Assembly: GCF_900183975.1 (NCBI RefSeq)
Contig: NZ_LT853882.1
Location: 3,527,501 to 3,591,500, forward strand
Direction: 5' to 3'
Length of the DNA stretch: 64,000 nt
Source of the DNA: Xanthomonas fragariae
GTDB lineage: Bacteria > Pseudomonadota > Gammaproteobacteria > Xanthomonadales > Xanthomonadaceae
In this document: in pieces, positions 1-9,824 of the stretch
Layout: every line of letters begins with the position of its first letter
Position numbering within the stretch: position 1 is the stretch's first letter
The notes under the pieces: generated by a model
The model's database searches: none
The model's input: only the letters and a program-made list of their open reading frames with translations
What the model was told of the DNA's origin: nothing
Translations under genes and position numbers: made by a program

Positions 1-190
1 CGGTAAACACCGGCTGTGCGGTTTCCACGTCAACCGAGCGGATGCGCGAGCCGGTAATTTCAATGCGGTCCAACGTCGTGGTCGACGGTGCGGACTGCTC
101 TTGTGCATTGGCAGCGAATGCCGGCGTCAACGCGATCGCAATACCGGCGGGCAACAAGCCCAGCCGCACTGCGGAAGTGCGAAGGTTCAT
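1..190 (-). CDS. TonB-dependent receptor, N-terminal part (cut by window edge)
   Basis: Only the first 63 codons lie in the window. The reading frame begins with a typical signal peptide (LGLLPAGIAIALTPAFAANA, with AxA cleavage near residue 28) and is followed by LDRIEITGSRIRSVDVE, the plug-domain entry found in Oar/CirA-like TonB-dependent receptors of Xanthomonas. Such proteins are outer-membrane beta-barrels that import siderophores, vitamins or plant glycans using TonB energy; the substrate cannot be told from this stub. An AraC regulator lies 49 bp upstream on the same strand and may control it (inference). Confidence 0.75.
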   Translation of the reverse strand, partial: MNLRTSAVRLGLLPAGIAIALTPAFAANAQEQSAPSTTTLDRIEITGSRIRSVDVETAQPVFT

Positions 191-239
191 CAATCTCTCC
201 AAGGATTCGTTAGTGGCACGTTAAGCGCCTCCGTCCAAG

Positions 240-1133
240 TTACGATTGCGTAAACACCGTGGCTTTGCGCGTCGCGTTCCGTGGCTTTGCCGAATCTGGC
301 GAATTTTCCGTTTGATCGCGGTAGTGCGATGCGCAGACACCAAAGCGCGCACGAAAGGCACGCGCGAAGCTGCAGCAATTGTCGAAGCCGCTAGCGGCCG
401 CAACCTCGCCGATCATCATCGAGGTATCACGCAATAGGTCGGATGCACGCTCCAGACGCAAACGCGCCGACAAAGCCTGCGGACTCTCTTCATACAAACT
501 TTGAAAGGTCTTGGAGACATACCAACTGGAAAAGTTGGTCAGCTGCGCCAGCTCGCTGATACGCACCACGCGGTCGCTATTGCCTTCCAGATACAGTCGC
601 GCACGCTGCATGCGACCGAACACCTGACGACGGCGGCTACGCGAGCGACCTGGGCAACGTTGTTCTTGCTCGATAAAGTCGCGTTGCATTGCGGCCAAGT
701 GAAGCAACAACGGGCGTGCCGATGCGCTGCCGCTCTGTGCAGCGGCATGACGCCACAAACGCAACGCGATCCGCAGATCGCTACGCGATAGCTGGCTGCG
801 GCCCGGATACAGCGTGGCGTCGGTCAATGCGGCCAGCGATTGCAAGCTGTCGCCATCGAGGCTGACGCCAACGCACAGCGCGCTGCGGTCTGTCTGCACA
901 GTGGGATGCGAATCCTTGTCGAAGGCGATCCAGTCGCTGGTGCGCAGACGAAAACGCCCTTCCTTGGATTCCACCCAGGCTCGACCGCGCAACTGCACCC
1001 ACAGCGTGAATGTCGAAGCAACGGTCCGGATGCTGCCCAGACGCGAGGCTGCCAGACAGGTGGTCGAGGCCAACTCGCTGGCACCATCCAATGAAAGTGC
1101 AAGTCCGCGATCTGCGGTGATGACCTGTTGCAT
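240..1133 (-). CDS. AraC-family transcriptional regulator
   Basis: The 297-residue protein has a variable N-terminal half and an AraC/XylS DNA-binding domain at about residues 175-273. The two helix-turn-helix units are visible as RISELAQLTNFSSWYVSKTF and, later, MIGEVAAASGFDNCCSFARAF, ending in the usual RFGVCASHYR. The N-terminal part lacks a recognisable cupin signature and probably senses an unknown effector. It is transcribed toward the TonB-dependent receptor that starts 49 bp downstream, so control of that receptor is a reasonable guess, as AraC proteins next to TonB receptors are common. Function is not established from the sequence alone. Confidence 0.85.
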   Translation of the reverse strand: MQQVITADRGLALSLDGASELASTTCLAASRLGSIRTVASTFTLWVQLRGRAWVESKEGRFRLRTSDWIAFDKDSHPTVQTDRSALCVGVSLDGDSLQSLAALTDATLYPGRSQLSRSDLRIALRLWRHAAAQSGSASARPLLLHLAAMQRDFIEQEQRCPGRSRSRRRQVFGRMQRARLYLEGNSDRVVRISELAQLTNFSSWYVSKTFQSLYEESPQALSARLRLERASDLLRDTSMMIGEVAAASGFDNCCSFARAFRARFGVCASHYRDQTENSPDSAKPRNATRKATVFTQS

Positions 1134-1296
1134 ATTGGCAGTGCCTTGTAAAAAAGATGGCGTGAGTCAGTAAGTTCCGACGAAGATGTGCCGAGATTGA
1201 CACGAAGCCTTTCCGAAGAACTTACGAAATTATTTTTCTCAACACGGACAACAGGTTGGAGATGAATCCTATGCTGACGGAAGAACACTCCGCTAG

Positions 1297-2452
1297 GGAA
1301 GGTCTGAACAACGCACCAGACCTCTAAAATTCGAGCCTGCTGCGTGCCAATAGCGCACAGAGTTGATGCGTACGATACGATTTCTACGGTTTCTTGCGGC
1401 GTTGGCTGGCGCCAGACAGCATTATCCCCTGGCCGGCAGCAACTGCCGGCGCACCATCCACAGATTGGATAGTGCGAACAGGGTCAGCACATGCGCGGTG
1501 TTCTTGGCCAGGCCGCGATAGCGGACCTTGGTGTAGCCAAACTGGCGTTTGATCACGCGGAATGGATGCTCCACCTTCGCACGCACACTTGCTTTGAAGT
1601 ATTCCCAACGTTCTTCCTGGCGGCGCTCGCGTTTGTTGCCAATGGCTTGAATCGTCGAACGCTTGGCGGCAATGAAAAAACCAGCCTTGCAGGTCTGCAG
1701 TTCTTCGCGTTTGTCCGCACCGGTGTAGCCGCTGTCGCCGAACACACTGTCTTCTTTGCCGTGCAGCAATGCGTGGGTCACCGTGACATCGGCCACATTG
1801 GCAGCCGTACAACGGACGTGGTGCACCAGCCCGGAAAACTCATCCACGCCGATGGGTGCCTTCATCCCGAAATACCACTGATTGCCTTTCTTGGTCTGAT
1901 GCATTTCAGGGTCGCGCGCGCGGTCGGTGTTCTTGGTCGAACTGGGCGCAGCGATCAGGGTTGCATCGACGATCGTGCCGGACCGCAGGCTCTGACCCTT
2001 GCGCACCAGATCCGCGTTGACGGCCTCCAGCATCCGCGCTGCAAGGCCATGGGTTTCCAGCAAGCGGCGAAAGTTGAGAATCGTGGTCTCGTCGGGAACA
2101 TTGTCCAAACCGCCGAGCCGGGCAAAACGGCGCAAGGTCCGGATCTCGTGCAACGCTTCTTCCATCGCCGGATCGCTCAACGCATACCACTGCTGCAGCA
2201 AATGAATCCGCAACATCGTCGCCAGTGCGTACGGCTGTCGACCAGGCCGCCCCGACACCGGATAGTGCGGCGCGATCAGTCCGAGCAAATGCCTCCACGG
2301 AACCACCTGCTCCATCTCGGCCAGGAAGATCTCGCGGCGAGTCTGCTTGCGCTTGCCCAAACCTTCAGCGTCACCGAACGTCAGTTGCATGGATGACTCC
2401 TCAACGTAGGTGTGTAGTGTCGCGCATTTGAAGTGCGTTGTTCAGAGGTTCC
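1297..2452. mobile_element. IS5-family insertion sequence (about 1156 bp)
   Basis: The element is bounded by imperfect terminal inverted repeats: GGAAGGTCTGAACAACGCAC at the left end and, read inward, GGAACCTCTGAACAACGCAC at the right end. It is flanked by CTAG (1293-1296) and TTAG (2453-2456). Both fit the YTAR target of the IS5 group, but they differ in one base, so the duplication is not perfect. It carries one full-length transposase on the minus strand. It sits at the 3' end of a decayed regulator gene. Confidence 0.85.
1422..2390 (-). CDS. IS5-family DDE transposase
   Basis: The 322-residue protein is a complete IS5-type transposase. It has the N-terminal DUF772-like region (GRPGRQPYALATMLRIHLLQ, residues 48-67) and the DDE catalytic residues D142 (IVDATLIAAPSS), D219 (GDSGYTGADKREEL) and E274 (AKVEHPFRVIKRQFG), with the R and K of the YREK-like box in place. 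The reading frame is open from end to end, so this copy is probably active. Degraded pieces of a related element are seen near 50560-50740. It begins 62 bp inside the right inverted repeat. Confidence 0.95.
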   Translation of the reverse strand: MQLTFGDAEGLGKRKQTRREIFLAEMEQVVPWRHLLGLIAPHYPVSGRPGRQPYALATMLRIHLLQQWYALSDPAMEEALHEIRTLRRFARLGGLDNVPDETTILNFRRLLETHGLAARMLEAVNADLVRKGQSLRSGTIVDATLIAAPSSTKNTDRARDPEMHQTKKGNQWYFGMKAPIGVDEFSGLVHHVRCTAANVADVTVTHALLHGKEDSVFGDSGYTGADKREELQTCKAGFFIAAKRSTIQAIGNKRERRQEERWEYFKASVRAKVEHPFRVIKRQFGYTKVRYRGLAKNTAHVLTLFALSNLWMVRRQLLPARG

Positions 2453-2455
2453 TTA

Positions 2456-3637
2456 GCGGCATATAGGCAATCGAACTGCCATCTTCTTCTGCTAGCGCTA
2501 CATACCGCGCGCCGTTGTTCTGATCCAGGCTGAAACCGTTGATCGTGGTGAATTTCGCCACATCCAGACACTGCCCATGACCACCGCGCAACTCGCTGTC
2601 ATACATGGCACAGGTGTCGCTGGATAACAGGTAACGCAGCCGACCAATAAATTCCGGCGCCCACTAGGATCGAGAAGGTGGGTCGCCTGCGATGGTCGCG
2701 GTTGCGGCACCGGCAGTCGCACTGCCTTGCCGGTGCTCGCTGCCTTGCCAGTGCTAGGGGGCGCTTCGAACAGTGCCGCATGCCCGTCCGCATCGCTGCC
2801 GCTGACAAGCACGCGCTGCGAGTCGGCGGACCAGTCTGCGGCCTGACGCGCATCCGCTCGCAGCCCTTCGATCAAACGCACCGAGGCGGGTTCACTCTCC
2901 CCCACATCCGGCGACAGGCTGGGCGTGAGATCGAAACCGCCGCCTGCCGTGATGACCTGATACTGCCGCTTGGGGCTGCCCAACAGCGCGGACGAAGCCG
3001 TGGCGTCCGTCGAAGGGCCGCGCAAGCACAGCGAGCGTGCAGCCAAGCCGAGCACCACCAATAACGCCACGCTGGAGACTGCCAAGGCCATCCAGCGACG
3101 CTGACGCAACGATGTTGACGCAGCGGGCGACGGCCGCGCAGGCTGTTTGGGTGCGCCATGAGCTGTCGGCGTCGCAGTGCTGACTTTGCGGGACGCACGC
3201 AGCGCGCCGTTATCGGGTTGCAACTGATTAGGCGGTCCTGATTGAGACGCACCCTGAGCGATCGGTGTCAGTGTCTCCAACTGCGTTTCCCACTTCACCG
3301 GCGCCATCAAGCGATACCTGGTCTTGGCGATCGTCTCGATGTGCTCGGAGCGTGGCCCGTCACTGCTGGCGAGTGCCTTGCGCAGTTGAGTGACCACCTG
3401 GGTCACCACATCGTTGGTCGGCAAGATGTCGGGCCACCCCTCGGCAAGCAGTTGCGCGCGCGTGACCACATGCCCTGGCTGTTGTATCGGAGTCAGCAAC
3501 ACCGCCAAGGATTTGGGCGCCAAGCGCAGCGCACGCCTCGCATAAAGAGCACCAATTTCGCACAATGCAGCATCAGCCACGCACTGACCGATTCGTAGCC
3601 GGCCCGATGGGATTGCATTAGCGGGAGGAACACTCAT
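2456..3637 (-). pseudogene. Decayed winged-helix (CadC/ToxR-like) regulator with TolB-type sensor region
   Basis: The N-terminus holds an OmpR/PhoB-type winged helix (RRALRLAPKSLAVL through DVVTQVVTQLRKALASSDG, residues about 30-110). A single membrane span (MALAVSSVALLVVLGLAARS) follows near residue 190 and then the start of a PD40/TolB-like repeat region (LTPSLSPD). The frame is lost near 2650-2700: the coding sense continues in another frame as LLSSDTCAMYDSELRGG up to GSSIAYMPL at the IS5 boundary. Intact relatives are about 700 residues, so much of the sensor part is deleted as well. The IS5 element abuts the 3' end. The start was put at ATG 3637. It is probably non-functional. Confidence 0.7.
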
Positions 3638-3649
3638 TGGCAAGAGCAC

Positions 3650-4036
3650 GCATCGGCATGCAAGGACTACGGAGAACGCATTGCGTGTTTCGCGCGAAAC
3701 GCCAAATTCAGCAAAGGACGACGGCCAACTATGTCATACATCTATTTAGTACAAAACTTTACTCTATTTTTCGTTGCTTCCTACAACAGGCAGCGACGTC
3801 AGGCTCTCTCTCTCGCCGACGCATTCAAATAATTACGACGTATCCTTCGCGCCTTCTGGCGCGATTTTTTATCTACGGTTCAGGTAAAATCGCTCGAAAT
3901 CCTCGTCGGTCGTAAACGCTCGCAACTCGACCGCACCACGACACTTGCAAGCCGTGGTGCGATCTGCAAAGGATGAAGCTGAATTCTCCCTAAGCAGCCG
4001 CTGCACTGCGCGCGCAGAAATCAATCCCGCACCCTG
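3650..4036. other. Gene-free stretch with a plus-strand terminator
   Basis: No convincing coding region is seen here. The middle part (about 3720-3780) is AT-rich compared with the surroundings. A clean intrinsic terminator oriented for plus-strand transcripts lies at 3847-3870, although no protein-coding gene reads into it from the left on that strand; a small RNA is possible. Confidence 0.4.
3847..3870 (+). terminator. Intrinsic terminator (plus strand)
   Basis: A perfect 7-bp stem (TCGCGCC, loop TTCT, GGCGCGA) is followed directly by six T residues. Read on the minus strand there is no T-tract, so it serves plus-strand transcription only. The transcript that would end here is not identified. 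Confidence 0.65.
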
Positions 4037-6117
<2,081 letters not shown>

Positions 6118-6587
6118 ACTTCGCCGCTAATTACACCACATCACCGCAGCGGCAGCATGTGCTTAATGCACTCACAGGTATGGCCACCGACGCACAAGCG
6201 GCGCTCACATGGGGCAATGCATCAACACAACAGATGGCCGCGGCTCTTTTTGGCTGACGCATTCGCAGTTGCGAACGTGTCCTTACACCCACCACGTGCA
6301 TGCGCGGATTTTTCTGGTAGCGGTACCTTCTTTCGGTTCAGCGCATGTTGCAGGTCAGCGATACCGTGGGCGGGCGCAATGCTGGCGGCTGATGGCGCAG
6401 AGCAACTGGCTCACGAGTGGCCATGAGCATATCCAAACAAAAACGCGGTGTCGCGAGCGGCATAGTCGCGCCGTCGCGCGCATAGTGCCGTGCCGTATCA
6501 AGATCGATCGTGGCTCCCAAAACTGACACGGGCAATTTCCAAGCCAGTCGGCACACATCGCAACATCAATCTGAAAGACATCCACTC
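6118..6587. other. Gene-free stretch between thiC leader and effector gene
   Basis: About 470 bp hold no reading frame with a recognisable product. It should contain the thiC promoter (minus strand, just above 6117) and the 3' untranslated end of the effector gene. No clear hairpin-plus-T terminator or mobile-element end was seen. Confidence 0.4.
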
Positions 6588-8720
6588 TCAGCTACGCCCC
6601 TGCTCCCATCGCTTTAGCTGCTGACGCTGGCTTATGGCCTGCTGGAGAGTACCCAACTGGTCAACAAGCGTGGTCACAGCGGCAGCATCGGCGATACTCT
6701 CCGAGCTATTCTTCGATGGGATGCAGCTATTGAAAAAATCCTTTTCTTCACGCCAAAGATTGTAGGCAGCGTCAACCTTCTCCAGCGGCACATCTTGCAT
6801 ATCGATCTCCAGATTCAGCTGCTCAAGCACGCGGAATAGGGCCTGCAAATGGGACGGTTGAAGACGTTGACGTGAAGGGCTTCCCTCTTCCATCGCGCGC
6901 GCTGGGTCCAGCGCTTCATACACGGACCTGATCGAGTCCACTAGCGCCCGCGTCGTTTCTGTGATCGTCAGGTCGTGCCTGGCCGCCTCGACAGCACGCG
7001 CTTGGTCCAAGCGTGTCGCGTTTGCAGTGTAGGAACCGTTCTTGGACTTGACGGCATTCCAGACCATGTCATTGGTGGCCGTGGCCGCACCCTGTCCGAA
7101 CAGTACCGCGGGCGCGTTGACGGCTTCATTTGGCGGAGCTGTATACCTGCCACCACGCCAAAGCGAGGCGATAAACCTGCCTACGCTGGTAGAGGCGAAC
7201 GTGGCCAGCATATTGGCTGACACATGACGGAACAGCACATCGTTCACCGCGTCCGTGACCGCGCCGGCGGTGTTCCAGGCATGCTTGGCCAACGCCATCC
7301 CCTCCTTGCCGGTCTCCAGCAAATAGCGTGGAAAATGGATCGCATCGGACCATTGCGTGGGTGGACGCGCCGTATCCGGCAAGGACAACAAGAAGGTATT
7401 AAGACGCTGGTGCCCACCCACCAGGTCTGGAACACTCGCCTGACCAGTGCAGGCAAGGGCTTTACCGGTCTCCAGAATGGCCTGATGCGCAATCCCCCAA
7501 CTACCGATGGCGAGCGCGGCCATCGCCGTCTGACCAATGGGCGTATGTGCCGGCCCGCTGGGGATCCGGCGCGCACCGTTGACCACCGCATTTACCCCTG
7601 GCTTGAACAGAAAGGTGCGGACCGACCTTTCTTCCAGCACCGCTTGCCATTCACTGATCCGCTTGCGGCTCTCGTAGACATCCGCCTTCTCCTGTGCCGT
7701 CGCGAGGTCCCGCCCGCCACGGACACTGAAGCGCTTTTTGCCGTGGGTGGATATCTCCAGAGCGACCGGCGGCGGGTCGGGCACCAGTACCTTTGGATCG
7801 ATCGCTTTGAATCTTGGCAAATTTGCCACGCGCGCGCGCCGGTCCATCGCCGGCACCAGAAACGTATCGCAAACGTAAGACCCTGCCGAGGAACCAAGTG
7901 CCGCTACGGCCGCCATACTCACGGGTTCCGATCCAGGAATTCTGTGTTTATCGTAGGTGGTGCCCGTGAACACGCCCAATGGTTGACGCGTTGTTACGAT
8001 CATGAGCTTCCTCAAGCACTCGTAAGCGATCGGCAACGTGGCCTTGGCTCCTATCGCTGCCATATCGCCGCCGATCTGATATCCGGCGTCTGGCCCGAAT
8101 GCCGCCACGCGCTCCTGCAAGCGTGCGTCCGCCCACTGCAGATACTGATTCTCCAGATCTCTCTGGGTAGTCGATTCCTCTTCAAAACGAATACCCCTCA
8201 GGTGCGAACGTAGCGTGTTCTTCAACGTTTCCAGCGCCTGTGCGCTGCTATTGGCTAGAGGCTCTGACACTTGGGGCTCTGACATATCGGGCGTGATCGA
8301 CATCTGCAAGTCGGGTGGCATAAAGTCCGTATGCGCACTTCTAAACGACAACTCGGACGCTTCGGAGGCACCAAAGGATCCGAAATTTCTTGATCCGGTT
8401 TCGAACATAAGCTCGGACGCATCAGAGGCCGGCAAGAATTCGGAACGGCTTGGTACGTATTGGAACGAGAACCCGGACGCATCAGAGGAACGCCCGGATT
8501 CGGTAAAGCTTAGTGTGCCCTCTGACGCCAACTTGGACGCATCAGAGTTTTTGAACGACATGCGGCGCGAAGGATGCCTCAGCCCCTTTAATAACTCGGA
8601 TTGCGTTGATGTTGAGGTTTCTTCCATAACCTCGCCTTGGTTCGTTTGCTCGCTATCACCCTGGGGGACGCACTGTTGCGGGGTCCTCCAAGAGCTTCCT
8701 ATCTGTGCGGGAGACTTCAT
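6588..8720 (-). CDS. Candidate type III secreted effector with N-terminal 20-residue repeats
   Basis: I do not recognise the family of this 710-residue protein. The first 150 residues are Ser/Thr/Glu-rich and low in hydrophobic residues, as in secreted effectors. They contain four repeats starting SDAS or SEAS at residues 59, 79, 99 and 119, exactly 20 residues apart. The remainder is mostly helical-looking with no catalytic motif that I can see. The start ATG at 8720 overlaps the stop of the upstream chaperone-like gene as ATGA, which implies translational coupling. A PIP-box-like element precedes that gene. Chaperone pairing, the N-terminal composition and the promoter element together suggest an HrpX-dependent effector; secretion is inferred, not shown. 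Base composition upstream is lower in GC than the neighbours, in line with acquisition by transfer. Confidence 0.65.
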   Translation of the reverse strand: MKSPAQIGSSWRTPQQCVPQGDSEQTNQGEVMEETSTSTQSELLKGLRHPSRRMSFKNSDASKLASEGTLSFTESGRSSDASGFSFQYVPSRSEFLPASDASELMFETGSRNFGSFGASEASELSFRSAHTDFMPPDLQMSITPDMSEPQVSEPLANSSAQALETLKNTLRSHLRGIRFEEESTTQRDLENQYLQWADARLQERVAAFGPDAGYQIGGDMAAIGAKATLPIAYECLRKLMIVTTRQPLGVFTGTTYDKHRIPGSEPVSMAAVAALGSSAGSYVCDTFLVPAMDRRARVANLPRFKAIDPKVLVPDPPPVALEISTHGKKRFSVRGGRDLATAQEKADVYESRKRISEWQAVLEERSVRTFLFKPGVNAVVNGARRIPSGPAHTPIGQTAMAALAIGSWGIAHQAILETGKALACTGQASVPDLVGGHQRLNTFLLSLPDTARPPTQWSDAIHFPRYLLETGKEGMALAKHAWNTAGAVTDAVNDVLFRHVSANMLATFASTSVGRFIASLWRGGRYTAPPNEAVNAPAVLFGQGAATATNDMVWNAVKSKNGSYTANATRLDQARAVEAARHDLTITETTRALVDSIRSVYEALDPARAMEEGSPSRQRLQPSHLQALFRVLEQLNLEIDMQDVPLEKVDAAYNLWREEKDFFNSCIPSKNSSESIADAAAVTTLVDQLGTLQQAISQRQQLKRWEQGRS
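8307..8546 (-). repeat. Four imperfect 60-bp tandem repeats inside the effector gene
   Basis: The words CGGACGCTTCGGAGG, CGGACGCATCAGAGG (twice) and TGGACGCATCAGAG recur on the plus strand at exactly 60-nt spacing (about 8354, 8414, 8474 and 8534). They encode SDAS(E/G/K) followed by variable residues in which F/S-rich stretches recur. Unit length is a whole number of codons, so copy number can change without a frameshift. Confidence 0.85.
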
Positions 8721-9172
8721 GACACCACCGCCGCGGATTCGTCGGTCTGTGCTACCAACACTTCCAGCGCTAACCGCGCGATCGTCTGGCCACGGTCCAA
8801 GACCGCCGCCACATCTTCGGCGCTGTGCGCAGCGATCAACGGACAGACACACAGCAGGCCCAGATTCGATAGCGTGAGCCGCCAACCGTATTCTGTCAGC
8901 AAGTGCTCCTGCAGCGCGAGTAGCTTCACCACATCGTCTCCGCCTAGTTCGCGTGCCGCTATCGGCAGAATCACCTCAGGAAACGCGGCCAATGTATCTG
9001 CGTGCTTGTGCGGCTGCATATGTACACGGCAGAGCATCCCTGCCGGCCCAAGCACCGCCTCGCCAGCAGCGATCCGTTGTACAAGGTCATCGGGCAAACC
9101 TAGGCTGACGCCAAGATTGATGAAGAAATTGGTAGGCGCGTGTTGATTGATTTGAATATGAGTCGTGGTCAC
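8717..9172 (-). CDS. Probable type III secretion chaperone (CesT/SycE-like)
   Basis: The 151-residue protein is small and mildly acidic, and its pattern fits class I type III chaperones: an N-terminal helix (NFFINLGVSLGLPDDL), a central beta region, and a C-terminal amphipathic helix (GQTIARLALEVLVA). Such proteins bind the N-terminal region of one effector in the cytoplasm and deliver it to the Hrp apparatus. Its stop codon overlaps the start of the effector-like gene by 4 nt, the usual chaperone-effector arrangement. A TTCGT-N15-TTCGC element lies 87 bp upstream of the start. Family membership is judged by size, shape and context, as chaperone sequences are poorly conserved. Confidence 0.65.
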   Translation of the reverse strand: MTTTHIQINQHAPTNFFINLGVSLGLPDDLVQRIAAGEAVLGPAGMLCRVHMQPHKHADTLAAFPEVILPIAARELGGDDVVKLLALQEHLLTEYGWRLTLSNLGLLCVCPLIAAHSAEDVAAVLDRGQTIARLALEVLVAQTDESAAVVS

Positions 9173-9258
9173 CTTAAATATCTCCGGTAGAGAAATACAA
9201 TCGTCTAGCTGCGGCAGGCAAATCCTCTACCTCTCATGTAATACCTCAAAAATTTATC

Positions 9259-9283
9259 GCGAAGAAAAAGAGCGATGCACGAA
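9259..9283 (-). promoter_or_regulatory. PIP-box-like element (TTCGT-N15-TTCGC)
   Basis: Read on the minus strand, TTCGT (9283-9279) and TTCGC (9263-9259) are separated by exactly 15 nt. This fits the relaxed plant-inducible-promoter consensus TTCGB-N15-TTCGB bound by HrpX in Xanthomonas. It points toward the chaperone/effector pair. A perfect YANNNT -10 box at the usual 30-32 nt was not found; TAGAGGAT at 9229-9222 is the nearest candidate. Confidence 0.6.
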
Positions 9284-9824
9284 GTGCTGCGAAGCAGCAT
9301 ATGCATAGTCAGAGATTCTTAGCGAAAAAATAATGAGCGGCGGTCATGGCCGCATCAACCGTTCAGCGTCCGCGCTGACACTGGAATATACCAAACTTAC
9401 AATAAATTAATATATCATTAACTCAATCAAGGAAAACGCCTCAAACTTCTACTCCCTGAATACAGGGTTCATATTGCCGTCACCACGCGCAAATTTTCTT
9501 TATCAAAGCAGTGCTTTAACCCTAAAGGACTCGGATTGCATGGGGTAATCTACAAGAATGTGCTGGCCACTTTCGCGTGGCTACTATTCGAATTTTCCGT
9601 GGCAGTTATGCAGGCGACTGAATGGGTAGCCCAAACGCTGGCGTACGATGCCAACGACGACTCGCAATACTTGCCTCGATTATTATAAGGACGGGGTCAC
9701 TGCGCGCCATCCCCAGACCGCCTTGCACCATCACTATCCGCTTGTAGCCGATGTGCAGCGGCTTTTTAGCGGTATATGCAGCACGTTCAAGATTGGCGCT
9801 TTACTCAAGTTCTGCTGCACAGTG
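9284..9824. other. AT-rich gene-free stretch
   Basis: No supported gene is present. Between about 9380 and 9500 the sequence is clearly richer in A and T than the surroundings (for example AATAAATTAATATATC), unlike the core Xanthomonas genes nearby. Together with the effector module it looks like transferred DNA. No integrase, tRNA or IS end was found in it. Confidence 0.45.

Noticed and set aside
8307..8546. CRISPR array
   Set aside because: The 60-nt repeated words lie within an open coding frame, the spacers are repeat-derived, and no cas gene is present.
6588..8720. Assigning the effector candidate to a named Xop family (XopX, XopN, XopF, XopB)
   Set aside because: No family-specific stretch could be recalled with confidence, and the thiC neighbourhood is not a place I know for these effectors. 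The name is left open.
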